From Fibrobacter sp. UWH6 (GTDB lineage Bacteria > Fibrobacterota > Fibrobacteria > Fibrobacterales > Fibrobacteraceae): a DNA stretch of 64,000 nucleotides. The DNA lies in contig NZ_FRAX01000004.1 in assembly GCF_900142465.1 (NCBI RefSeq), positions 1 to 64,000 on the forward strand, written 5' to 3'. Of this stretch, positions 27,837-35,489 are shown in pieces; position 1 is the stretch's first letter, and the number at the start of each line of letters is the position of its first letter. Made by a program: the position numbers and the translations under genes. The notes under the pieces are model-generated. The model was not told the DNA's origin. It worked only from the letters and a program-made list of their open reading frames with translations, and did not search any database.

Positions 27837-29027
27837 ATGAACAACTTTACTTTCTACAGTCCTACAGAATTTGTTTTCGGTCGTTCCACAGAATCCCAGG
27901 TAGGGGAGCTTTGCCTTAAGCATGGCGCTAGCCGCGTGATGATTATTTACGGTGGGGGCAGCGTGGTGCGCTCCGGTCTTTTGGACCGTGTGAAAAGTGC
28001 ATTGACCGCTGCAGGAATTGCCTTTACAGAAATGGGTGGCGTGCAGCCGAACCCCATTGATACCAAGGTTCGCGAGGGCCTTGAAATTGCCCGCGAATTT
28101 AAGCCGGACATGTTGCTGCCGGTGGGTGGCGGTTCCGTTATCGATACGGCCAAGGCTATGGCTGTGGGTTACCATTACGAAGGTGACTTCTGGGATTTGT
28201 ACGAAGTGGTAGGTAGCAAGAAGAAGGCGACGGGAACCCGTGCGCTGCCTATTGGCGTAGTGCTGACTATTCCTGCGGCTGGTTCCGAGGGTTCCGGCAA
28301 TTCCGTCATTACCAATACCACCACCAAGGTGAAGGTGGGTATCCGCTATCCCATGATTCTTCGCCCGAAGTTTGCGGTGATGAATCCTGAATTGACTATG
28401 ACTTTGCCGGAATGGCAGACAGCCAGCGGCGTCAGCGATATGATGGCCCACATTCTGGAACGTTACCTGAGCAACACTCCTGACGTGCAGATTGGCGACC
28501 GCCTTGCCGAGGGCATGCTCCTTGCCATTATGGAATGTGCAGAAAAGGTCATCGCAAATCCCGATGATTACGAAGCCCGCGCTAACATCATGTGGAGCGC
28601 TACTATCGCCCATAACGATACTTGTTCCATCGGCCGCGTGGAAGACTGGAACAGCCACGCCATGGAACATGAAATTTCTGCAGAGTACGATGTGACTCAC
28701 GGCGCAGGCCTTGCGGTGATTTTCCCGGCGTTCCTGCAGTACGGTGCCAAGCACAATCCTCACAAGATTGCCCAGCTGGGTCATCGCGTGTTAGGCGTTG
28801 CGAACTCCGGCGACGAAGCTGCCGACGCTATGGCGGGTGCTCTTGCCCTCAAGACTTGGTTCCACGACAAGTTGCATATGCCTGTGACTTTTGCTCAGCT
28901 GGGGGTGGAAAATCCCAACCTGGAATTGCTCAACGAACGCCTTCATAAGTTGAAGGGGGAGGTTCTTAAGGGCTATATGGATTTGGATGCCGCAGCTACT
29001 ATGGAAATTTACAAGCTGGCCTTGTAA
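27837..29027 (+). CDS. Iron-containing alcohol dehydrogenase (butanol dehydrogenase-like)
   Basis: A 396-residue NAD(P)-dependent, metal-dependent dehydrogenase of the BdhA/YqhD group, reducing aldehydes to alcohols. NNFTFYSPTEFVFG at the N-terminus, the nucleotide-binding VGGGSVIDTAKAMAVG, PAAGSEGSGNSVITN, and the metal-ligand segments SDMMAHILERY and HAMEHEISAEYDVTHGAGLA are all intact. TATATT (27823-27828) is eight bases before the ATG with no ribosome-binding site. It may serve redox balance in fermentation. Confidence 0.92.
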   Translation: MNNFTFYSPTEFVFGRSTESQVGELCLKHGASRVMIIYGGGSVVRSGLLDRVKSALTAAGIAFTEMGGVQPNPIDTKVREGLEIAREFKPDMLLPVGGGSVIDTAKAMAVGYHYEGDFWDLYEVVGSKKKATGTRALPIGVVLTIPAAGSEGSGNSVITNTTTKVKVGIRYPMILRPKFAVMNPELTMTLPEWQTASGVSDMMAHILERYLSNTPDVQIGDRLAEGMLLAIMECAEKVIANPDDYEARANIMWSATIAHNDTCSIGRVEDWNSHAMEHEISAEYDVTHGAGLAVIFPAFLQYGAKHNPHKIAQLGHRVLGVANSGDEAADAMAGALALKTWFHDKLHMPVTFAQLGVENPNLELLNERLHKLKGEVLKGYMDLDAAATMEIYKLAL

Positions 29028-29036
29028 AGGTTTGCC

Positions 29037-29453
29037 ATGTTGAATAAATCCTACAAGTTTTATGGTTGGGAAGGTGCTCCAGAAAAAGTGCGGCGCCTTT
29101 ACGACCTGCTTTCCGGAATCTGGTGTGTTGAAACTTGCGCACCCCGCCTTCGTCAAAAATGGTCCTGCGAAAACAAAACCTGCGGACAGTGTTCTATTAC
29201 GGCATTTTTAGTGCAAGATCTTTTGGGTGGGGATGTGTATGGCATTCTCCGGCCGGAAGGTGGTGTCCACTGCTATAATGTAATTGGAGATCGTGTTTTT
29301 GACTTGACCAGCGAACAGTTCGGCAGTGAAAAGCTTTGCTATGAGGGTAATGCATTGCAGTCTCGTGAGGTTCATTTTGCCAAGGAAGAAAAACGGCTTC
29401 GTTACGAGATGCTGAAATCTCGATTGTTAGAGGTTATTCCGGGGCATATTTAA
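29037..29453 (+). CDS. YunG-like family protein
   Basis: A 138-residue cytoplasmic protein with a Cys-rich centre (CAPRLRQKWSCENKTCGQCSITAFLVQDLLGGDVYG) and HCYNVIGDRVFDLTSEQFG. This pattern (CGQCxxTAxLVQDxxGG and xDLTxEQF) matches the YunG family as I remember it; its biochemical role is unknown to me. The paired Cys and the His-Asp downstream would suit a papain-like catalytic fold (speculation). It begins 9 bases after the alcohol dehydrogenase stop, so it is probably in the same transcript. Confidence 0.7.
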   Translation: MLNKSYKFYGWEGAPEKVRRLYDLLSGIWCVETCAPRLRQKWSCENKTCGQCSITAFLVQDLLGGDVYGILRPEGGVHCYNVIGDRVFDLTSEQFGSEKLCYEGNALQSREVHFAKEEKRLRYEMLKSRLLEVIPGHI

Positions 29454-29473
29454 AAGGGTTGCCTTCGCTTTTT

Positions 29474-29505
29474 AGGAATCATCCGTTCTGGATGATTCCT
29501 TTTCT
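29474..29505 (+). terminator. Intrinsic terminator
   Basis: Perfect 11-bp AGGAATCATCC/GGATGATTCCT stem with a 5-nt loop and a T-rich tail, 20 bases after the YunG-like gene. Confidence 0.92.
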
Positions 29506-29569
29506 ATTTATTTAAAAGTATGCGTTTTTTATTTATGATATTATATTCCTTGTAAAGAAGGATTTTTTT

Positions 29570-31306
29570 ATGTCTACTATTCGTAAGCGCTTGTCTACTG
29601 AATCTACCTCACGTTCCGAAATGGCCATTTTCGATATGGCCTCCTGCTTGGATGAAAAATGGAATGTGTGGATGAATGTTCACCTGAATTTTGCCGTGAG
29701 AGGCCGGGGTAATGATGTGGACCGCGAAGTGGACTGCATCCTTTACCACAAGAAGTATGGGATGCTCCTGATTGAATGCAAGGACGGCCAGATTTCTACG
29801 GAAGAGTCGCAGGGTTCCGAAAACGGTTTTATGTGGAAGCAGGGAAACCGCGTGATGGAACGTTCTCCCGTTCAACAAGTGCAGTCCTTGATTTATCCAC
29901 TTCATGATCATTTTAGCGGTATGTTCCCCAAGGATGAAGGGGTTGGCTATCACCGGGTTCGTGTGCAGTGGGCCGTTTGTTTTGCGGATATGGATAGCGT
30001 TGGAAAAATTGGCAGCAATGCCATGCAACCTAAACGCGCGATTTTAAAGTCGGACCTGAAAAGCTACAATACTTTGGAACGTAAGGTCAAGAAAATCCTG
30101 GAAATGAAGGAAGAATCTCGGGGAGGAAATCCCTTCCCCAATGATGAACTTTCGGATGAAAATTTTGACAGGCTGGTTTCGTTCCTGGGTTGCTTTGATG
30201 AACCTTCCTGGCCGGAACTTTGGGATATGCAGGCAGAAGCCCGTGTGCGCCCGACGGAAATTCAGGAAATGCTGATGGAGTCCATTGTTCGTAACCCGCG
30301 CATGCGTATCGAGGGTGTGGCTGGTTCTGGAAAGTCGTTGTTGGTGCAGTGGGAGGCGACCCGCCTGGCTCGCGAAGGGAAGCGGGTTGTGGTTCTTTGC
30401 TACAATGATTTGCTGGCGGAACACATGCAGCAAAATTTTGTGGAGGCTGGCCTAGATGAATCGCAGGTGGTGATGTCTGGATTCCATAAGTTGGCGGCTA
30501 AATATGTGCGCCTGGCCAAGGTCAAGGGTGTTGCCCGCAAGGAACCGGATGATGCTAAGGAGAAGGCTGAATATTTTGAATCCATGTCGGTCTTCTTTAA
30601 GGAGGCTCTGGAAAAATTACGTGGCAAGAAGAATCGCTTTTTTGATGCCCTGATTATTGATGAAGGACAGGACTTTGCCAACGATTGGCTTGATACGGCT
30701 TTGCTTCTGTTGAAGGATCCAGAAAAGGGGATTGTGCGATTCTTCTATGATTCCAAACAGACTTTGTACAAAGGCCGCGAGGTTCTGGGGAATGCTGCCA
30801 TTAATGCCATGCCTGTAATGGTTCTTAAGCGAGGCTTCCGCAGCACCAAGAAAATTTTGAACTGGGTTCATGACGTAACGGATATCCGTATCCCTTGTTA
30901 CGAAGATACTGTGCCTGGCCGTGAGGTAGATGTTCGCCTATATGACAAGCCCGAAGACCAGATTGAAATGTTGCGGAAGGTGGTTCTGGATCTGAAAAAG
31001 AAGGGTGTCGAACCTAAGGACATTCTGGTTGTTTCATTGAGAAGCAAAAATCATTCCGGCCTGGCGTCGTTGAACGATGATGTATTCCAGTGGAGCGATG
31101 TGAGCGATTCTTTGAACAGTCTTGCCATAAACATGGTGTCGGCCTACCGCTATAAGGGCTTGGATAAGCGGGTGGTTATTTTGGCGGATCTAGAACCGTC
31201 CAAGAATGACCCTGGCGCGCCTCATAGCAATGCCAATCTGATTTTGGTGGGGGCTACCCGAGCCAAGGAACATCTGGTCGTTTTCAAACAGCGAAAGAAT
31301 TTCTAA
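29570..31306 (+). CDS. NERD nuclease-domain protein fused to superfamily 1 helicase
   Basis: A 578-residue protein. Residues about 15-130 form a NERD domain with restriction-nuclease-like catalytic residues (REVDCILYHKKYGMLLIECKDG: Asp55, Glu69, Lys71). From about residue 225 a UvrD/Rep-type helicase follows: Walker A VAGSGKS (Lys255), Walker B IIDEGQDF (364-369), motif III-like FYDSKQT and late motifs VSAYRYKGLDKRVV and VGATRAKEHL. It is cytoplasmic and stands alone with its own TATATT box upstream. NERD-helicases may act in DNA repair; the nuclease-plus-helicase layout is also that of single-gene anti-phage proteins, which is a possibility only. Confidence 0.85.
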   Translation: MSTIRKRLSTESTSRSEMAIFDMASCLDEKWNVWMNVHLNFAVRGRGNDVDREVDCILYHKKYGMLLIECKDGQISTEESQGSENGFMWKQGNRVMERSPVQQVQSLIYPLHDHFSGMFPKDEGVGYHRVRVQWAVCFADMDSVGKIGSNAMQPKRAILKSDLKSYNTLERKVKKILEMKEESRGGNPFPNDELSDENFDRLVSFLGCFDEPSWPELWDMQAEARVRPTEIQEMLMESIVRNPRMRIEGVAGSGKSLLVQWEATRLAREGKRVVVLCYNDLLAEHMQQNFVEAGLDESQVVMSGFHKLAAKYVRLAKVKGVARKEPDDAKEKAEYFESMSVFFKEALEKLRGKKNRFFDALIIDEGQDFANDWLDTALLLLKDPEKGIVRFFYDSKQTLYKGREVLGNAAINAMPVMVLKRGFRSTKKILNWVHDVTDIRIPCYEDTVPGREVDVRLYDKPEDQIEMLRKVVLDLKKKGVEPKDILVVSLRSKNHSGLASLNDDVFQWSDVSDSLNSLAINMVSAYRYKGLDKRVVILADLEPSKNDPGAPHSNANLILVGATRAKEHLVVFKQRKNF

Positions 31307-31328
31307 AAAAATATTTTTTCTATCTTGT

Positions 31329-31356
31329 CTCCTGTAAATAATTACAGGAGTTTTTT
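31329..31356 (+). promoter_or_regulatory. Hairpin occluding the dapB ribosome-binding site
   Basis: CTCCTGTA (31329-31336) pairs perfectly with TACAGGAG (31343-31350) across a 6-nt loop, followed by six T residues and then the dapB ATG. The AGGAG is the Shine-Dalgarno. The structure could terminate transcripts from the helicase gene, hide the ribosome-binding site in read-through mRNA, or both. A TATCTT box at 31321-31326 would start transcription within the left arm, giving mRNA without the hairpin (inference). Confidence 0.65.
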
Positions 31357-32187
31357 ATGTCCGTTCAAGTAATGGTAAATGGTATTCCGGGTAACATGGG
31401 CAAGATCGTGGCCGAAACCTGCGTCAAGCGTGGCCTGGAACTGGTTCCCTATTCCCTCACTGGCGAAATCATCGTTGAAAATGAATCGGTCGTGGCTGGC
31501 AAGACCGTTCAGCTCTTGAAACCCAGCAACCGCGAAGAACGCATCGGTGAAGTTCTTGCTAAGTACCCCAACCTGATTTGCGTGGACTACACTCATCCCA
31601 CCGCCGTGAACGACAACGCCGCTTTCTATGTCAAGCACAAGATTCCGTTTGTCATGGGCACCACCGGTGGTGACCGCGAAGCTTTGACCAAGCTTGTTGC
31701 CGAAGCTAATCACCCCAGCGTGATTGCTCCCAACATGAGCAAGCAGATTGTGGCCTTCCAGACCATGATCGAATGGCTGGCCAATGAATTCCCCACCGCA
31801 TTCAGCGGCTACAAGCTTTCTGTGGTTGAAAGCCATCAGAAGACTAAGGCTGACACCAGTGGTACTGCACGCGCCGTGGTTGGCTCCTTCCAGAAGATGG
31901 GCTTTGAATACACTCCGGACGATATCGAAAAGGTTCGTGACGAAAAGAGCCAGATGGAACGTATGGGCGTGCCTGAAGAATACCTGGGCGGCCACGCATT
32001 CCACACCTATAGCCTGGACAGCGAAGACGGTACCGTCCACTTCGAATTCCAGCACAATGTGTGCGGCCGTAAGATTTACGCCGAAGGTACTGTGGACGCC
32101 GTGAACTTCCTGGCCGAACAGATTGCCGCTGGCACTGCAAAACCCTTCAACATGATGGACGTCCTCCGCTCCGGTAAGATGCGTTAA
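31357..32187 (+). CDS. dapB: 4-hydroxy-tetrahydrodipicolinate reductase
   Basis: Lysine/diaminopimelate pathway enzyme that reduces HTPA with NAD(P)H, feeding lysine and peptidoglycan. The 276 residues start with a Rossmann loop VNGIPGNMGKIVAE. It carries MGTTGG and PNMSKQIVAF, and the substrate-binding SHQKTKADTSGTARAV resembles the plant-type DapB rather than the E. coli HHxxKxDxPSGTA form. The ribosome-binding site is in a hairpin, described separately. Confidence 0.9.
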   Translation: MSVQVMVNGIPGNMGKIVAETCVKRGLELVPYSLTGEIIVENESVVAGKTVQLLKPSNREERIGEVLAKYPNLICVDYTHPTAVNDNAAFYVKHKIPFVMGTTGGDREALTKLVAEANHPSVIAPNMSKQIVAFQTMIEWLANEFPTAFSGYKLSVVESHQKTKADTSGTARAVVGSFQKMGFEYTPDDIEKVRDEKSQMERMGVPEEYLGGHAFHTYSLDSEDGTVHFEFQHNVCGRKIYAEGTVDAVNFLAEQIAAGTAKPFNMMDVLRSGKMR

Positions 32188-32194
32188 TCAGCTT

Positions 32195-32289
32195 AAAGGT
32201 TAAAGGATAAAGTTTATAGAAGAATAATGCGAGGCTAAGCCTCGTTGATGAAGAGCGGCGTAGCCGCCTAGCTAAGTTCTTTAACCTTT
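32195..32289 (+). other. Three-way-junction-like palindrome between dapB and the permease gene
   Basis: An 11-bp perfect outer stem (32195-32205 with 32279-32289, extendable by three weaker pairs) encloses two hairpins: CGAGGC/GCCTCG (32230-32244) and GCGGC/GCCGC (32255-32267). It starts seven bases after the dapB stop. It could be a processing or termination element or a small RNA; no T-run follows. Confidence 0.5.
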
Positions 32290-32311
32290 CCGCTATCACC
32301 TCGTCGCTAAT

Positions 32312-33328
32312 ATGCGTTCTTATATCCTTCGACGTTTGCTGCTGATGATCCCGACTCTTATCGGGATTTCATTGGTGTGCTTTATCCTGATTCAGCTGTT
32401 GCCCGGTGGCCCGGTAGAAGAAATGATTTCCCGTGCCCAGCAGGCTGCTGCCATGAAGGGTGGGGTAGATGCGTCGAAGGCTCTTTCTCCAGATCAGATT
32501 GCCCAGATTCAGGCTTATTTCGGTTTCGACAAGCCGGCCTGGCAGCGGTACCTGACCTGGCTCTGGAACGTACTTCATTTGGATCTAGGGAACAGTTATA
32601 CTTACGGTCTTCCTGTGTGGGACGTAATCACTAGCCGTTTCCCCATTTCTCTTTTCTTTGGTTTTACGTCATTCTTCTTAAGCTACTTGATTTGTATTCC
32701 GTTGGGACTGTGGAAAGCGGTTCATCATGGAAGCAAGTTGGATACCTTTAGCAGCGGCGTGATTTTTTCGGGCTATGTGATGCCCGGTTATGCCCTTGGT
32801 ATTTTGCTGATTATCTTTTTGGCCGGCGGTTCTTACCTGGATATTTTCCCCCTGGGCGGTTTGACATCAGACGAATTTGAAGATTTCACGTTCTTCGAAA
32901 AGTTAGCGGATCTGGCTCACCATCTGGTGCTACCTATTTTCTGTTATATGATCAGTGAATTCGCCTTCTTGACCTTTCTCATGAAAAACTCCGCCTTGGA
33001 GGAGCTGGGCCGTGACTACATGCGAACTGCCCTGGCCAAGGGCATGAGTTTCAACCAGGCTCTGGTACGCCACGCTCTGCGCAACGCCTTGATTCCCATT
33101 GCCACCCGCCTGAGCGAAATCTGCACCCTTATGTTTGCCGGAGCGCTCTTGATCGAAAAAGTTTTTGATATCGATGGCATGGGATTGCTCTATTACAATT
33201 CCATGGTAAACCGTGACTACAATGTGGTTATGGGGATTATTTTCCTGAGCAGTCTAATGGCCATGGTGGGCCGCCTGTTCAGCGATATCCTTTATACTTT
33301 GGTAGACCCGAGAATTAAGTTCTCGTAA
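32312..33328 (+). CDS. YejB-like ABC transporter permease
   Basis: A 338-residue inner-membrane permease of the dipeptide/oligopeptide type, closest in feel to YejB of microcin C-type peptide importers (RSYILRRLLLMIPTLIGISLVCFILIQLLPGGPVEE). The ABC contact (EAA) loop is visible in LAKGMSFNQALVRHALRNALIP. It has about six membrane spans. No second permease, ATPase or binding protein lies nearby, so its partners must be encoded elsewhere if it is functional. No clear Shine-Dalgarno. Confidence 0.85.
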   Translation: MRSYILRRLLLMIPTLIGISLVCFILIQLLPGGPVEEMISRAQQAAAMKGGVDASKALSPDQIAQIQAYFGFDKPAWQRYLTWLWNVLHLDLGNSYTYGLPVWDVITSRFPISLFFGFTSFFLSYLICIPLGLWKAVHHGSKLDTFSSGVIFSGYVMPGYALGILLIIFLAGGSYLDIFPLGGLTSDEFEDFTFFEKLADLAHHLVLPIFCYMISEFAFLTFLMKNSALEELGRDYMRTALAKGMSFNQALVRHALRNALIPIATRLSEICTLMFAGALLIEKVFDIDGMGLLYYNSMVNRDYNVVMGIIFLSSLMAMVGRLFSDILYTLVDPRIKFS

Positions 33329-33375
33329 TAAAGATTGCGGTACCTTGACCGCTAATTTTATATATATTCCGTACT

Positions 33376-34389
33376 ATGAATAACGAAATTGTCTCTTCTG
33401 CAGTTAAAGATTTTCTTTTGGCTCACGGCTATGCCGCGGATTTTGAAATTACAACCATTGCCGGTGCCGGTTCGGGCCGCAAGTACTACCGCATTGCCAG
33501 TGGCGATAAGTCCTGTGTACTTCAGGTTTCCGCATCTGTAGATGACGACTTTAAGCGCTTTGTAGATTATTCCGCCGCCTTCCGTGAATTCGGTCTGCCG
33601 GTGCCTCGCGTGTATTTTGTGGACGAAGCAAGTTGCTCTGTGTTGCAGGAAGATCTGGGCGCACACAACCTGCTGGATGAAATTCTTCCGTCTGGTCAGA
33701 ACAAATCCGGCAACGTCCGCATCCTGTATCCGGTGGTGATTGACGCTCTCGTCAAGTGGCAGGAAGTTTCTCGCTCCCTGTTCAGTTCCCGCTCCGACCT
33801 TTGGCTCCGTCGTTTTGACTTTGCCGCCCTCAAGTGGGAAACCGACTACTTTACCGAAAACTTCCTGAAGGCTCATAAGGGAATTCAGGAAATTCCTCAG
33901 TCGGTGTTGAACTTCTACTCTGTGCTGGCCATTTCTGTGGATGCTCAGCCCAAGGTACTTTTGCATCGCGACTTCCAGAGCCAGAACATTATGGTGAAGC
34001 CCGATTCTGAAGTTGCCTTCGTAGATTATCAGGGCGCCCGTCGCGGTTCCATGTTCTATGATCTGGCTAGCCTCCTGTGGGATCCTTACGTGAGCCTGTC
34101 TCTGAACGAAATCAAGGACTTCTTTGAATACTGGCGCACCATGTTCCGCGAAACCAAGACCTATACACAGGAAGATGCCTGGGAAGCCTTTATCCATGCA
34201 AGCCTCCAGCGCGTGATGCAGGCCATGGGTGCTTATTGCTTCCTCTCTAAGGTTAAGGGAATCCAGAAGTTTGAACAGTACATCGAACCGGGTAAGGCTC
34301 AGCTCCGCGTGCTGTTCGGTGAATTCAAGAAGATCGCCAAGGTCACCGAACCGGAAGTCTTCGAATTTATGGATAAGGCACTGGCATAG
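33376..34389 (+). CDS. AmgK-like sugar kinase (aminoglycoside phosphotransferase family)
   Basis: A 337-residue kinase. GAGSGRKYYRI is the nucleotide loop, LHRDFQSQNIM the catalytic loop and VDYQGARRGSMFYDLASLLWDPYV the metal-binding segment; this last motif is characteristic of AmgK, the N-acetylmuramate/N-acetylglucosamine 1-kinase of peptidoglycan recycling. TATATT (33363-33368) is seven bases before the ATG without a ribosome-binding site. The EIIA-like gene starts 3 bases after the stop, so the two are coupled. AmgK normally pairs with MurU, which is not here. Confidence 0.8.
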   Translation: MNNEIVSSAVKDFLLAHGYAADFEITTIAGAGSGRKYYRIASGDKSCVLQVSASVDDDFKRFVDYSAAFREFGLPVPRVYFVDEASCSVLQEDLGAHNLLDEILPSGQNKSGNVRILYPVVIDALVKWQEVSRSLFSSRSDLWLRRFDFAALKWETDYFTENFLKAHKGIQEIPQSVLNFYSVLAISVDAQPKVLLHRDFQSQNIMVKPDSEVAFVDYQGARRGSMFYDLASLLWDPYVSLSLNEIKDFFEYWRTMFRETKTYTQEDAWEAFIHASLQRVMQAMGAYCFLSKVKGIQKFEQYIEPGKAQLRVLFGEFKKIAKVTEPEVFEFMDKALA

Positions 34390-34392
34390 CCC

Positions 34393-34818
34393 ATGGCTCT
34401 TGTTTATACAAAATTTTATGCAGCAGAAGAAACCTTTGGCCGAGCCTTGGGTTTCGCTTATGATGCTCTTGTACATGGTCCCTGCTCCTTTGATGCTAAT
34501 GCGACATGGAAGGGGCTTGTGGATCGTGTGAAGCAGGGCGTGTATATGGGGGAGGGCTTGCTCTTGCCTCATACTCGTGTGCCGGGACTAGCTGAACCGT
34601 TGATGGCTTTCGTAGTTTGCCCCGAGGGTCTGACGGATGTTGAAATCCGCGGTGGTGAAAAGGCGAAGTTCATGTGCGTGCTGTTGTCTCCGGCGGAGTC
34701 TGCAATGGCCCATACCACTGTCATTGCCGACATGGCTCGTAAGATGCTGGACTCTGAATGGAAGACTAAGGCTTTGGCGGTTAAGACCGACGAAGAAATA
34801 AGGGCCTTGTTTGGATAG
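34393..34818 (+). CDS. PTS EIIA (fructose/nitrogen-type) domain protein
   Basis: A 141-residue single-domain protein resembling PtsN/EIIA-Fru. The phospho-accepting His60 sits in YMGEGLLLPHTRVPGLAEPLM, and the second half (FMCVLLSPAESAMAHTTVIADMARKML) follows the family pattern. No EIIB or EIIC is adjacent, which suggests a regulatory nitrogen-PTS-like role rather than sugar import. Tight linkage to the AmgK-like kinase (3 bases) hints that it modulates or senses amino-sugar metabolism (inference). Confidence 0.82.
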   Translation: MALVYTKFYAAEETFGRALGFAYDALVHGPCSFDANATWKGLVDRVKQGVYMGEGLLLPHTRVPGLAEPLMAFVVCPEGLTDVEIRGGEKAKFMCVLLSPAESAMAHTTVIADMARKMLDSEWKTKALAVKTDEEIRALFG

Positions 34819-34840
34819 CTGGATTGTACAGCAAATTTTT

Positions 34841-34872
34841 AAAGGGACCGCGCCAAGGCGTGGTCTTTTTTT
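34841..34872 (+). terminator. Intrinsic terminator
   Basis: GACCGCGCC pairs with GGCGTGGTC (one G-U) and is followed by seven T residues, 28 bases after the EIIA gene. Confidence 0.9.
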
Positions 34873-34893
34873 ATGAAAAATAATGTGGACCAC

Positions 34894-34922
34894 TTGCAGG
34901 GAAACGTGTAACTTTTTATATT
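34894..34922 (+). promoter_or_regulatory. Promoter of the ArsR-family regulator
   Basis: TTGCAG (34894-34899) and TATATT (34917-34922) are separated by 17 nt. The predicted start lies inside the operator that follows. Confidence 0.75.
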
Positions 34923-34926
34923 GGTA

Positions 34927-34944
34927 GTTGAATGATTGTTCAAC
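34927..34944 (+). promoter_or_regulatory. ArsR-family operator O1
   Basis: Perfect inverted repeat GTTGAA-N6-TTCAAC overlapping the predicted transcription start of the regulator gene. The spacing and TGAA/TTCA half-sites match SmtB/CzrA-type operators. An identical-arm copy occurs at 35443. Confidence 0.85.
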
Positions 34945-34980
34945 CGTTTGTTTGGTTGGACTGAGATCCTTGAGGTAACA

Positions 34981-35412
34981 ATGGCTGAAATCGAATTAGA
35001 AGGAACCGACTGTAGCTGCATTCACGAAGAAGTGGTGAATGCTATTCGTCCTATGATGCCTGAGGATGAAAACCTTATGGATCTGGCGGATATCTTCAAG
35101 ATTTTCAGTGATTTTACCCGCGTCAAGATTCTTTGCGCCTTGATGCGTGCCGAAGTCCATATGGCTTCCCACAAGAAAGGAATTAGCAAATGCCATGGGA
35201 ATGACTGTCGCCCGGAAATGTGCGTCAGCGATATTTCGGTCTTGCTGAATATGACCAAGTCTTCCATTTCCCATCAGCTTCGAATTTTAAAACAGTCTAA
35301 TCTGGTGAAGTGCCGTAAGGAAGGGAGCGTTGTCTATTACTCCCTGGCCGATGAACACGTTAAGATGATTTTCAATCAGGGCATGGCCCATGTCATGGAG
35401 GATGAAGATTAA
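34981..35412 (+). CDS. ArsR/SmtB-family metal-responsive repressor
   Basis: A 143-residue winged-helix repressor. The recognition helix is in VSDISVLLNMTKSSISHQLRIL. Candidate metal sites are an N-terminal Cys pair (Cys11, Cys13), Cys71/76/81, and an alpha-5 site built from Asp124, His126, His137 and Glu140 (DEHVKMIFNQGMAHVME), as in SmtB/CzrA zinc sensors. An extra His/Cys-rich insertion (about residues 59-80) precedes the DNA-binding helices. It should bind the two GTTGAA-N6-TTCAAC operators and release them on binding metal. ATG 34981 has GAGG upstream; the in-frame ORF from 34936 would start inside the operator. Confidence 0.9.
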   Translation: MAEIELEGTDCSCIHEEVVNAIRPMMPEDENLMDLADIFKIFSDFTRVKILCALMRAEVHMASHKKGISKCHGNDCRPEMCVSDISVLLNMTKSSISHQLRILKQSNLVKCRKEGSVVYYSLADEHVKMIFNQGMAHVMEDED

Positions 35413-35442
35413 CGGCGAAGGCTGTTTTTCTTTCTCTTAAAG

Positions 35443-35460
35443 GTTGAAAGGTTGTTCAAC
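35443..35460 (+). promoter_or_regulatory. ArsR-family operator O2
   Basis: Second perfect GTTGAA-N6-TTCAAC, between the regulator and the permease gene, so the permease can be controlled separately from the regulator. No strong -10 is obvious beside it. Confidence 0.82.
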
Positions 35461-35489
35461 TATTGAATCTTGAAAAGAGGAATAATATC

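Noticed and set aside
34936..34980. Longer N-terminus for the ArsR protein (MFNRLFGWTEILEVT)
   Set aside because: It would begin inside the operator and ahead of the real GAGG; ATG 34981 gives the normal start.
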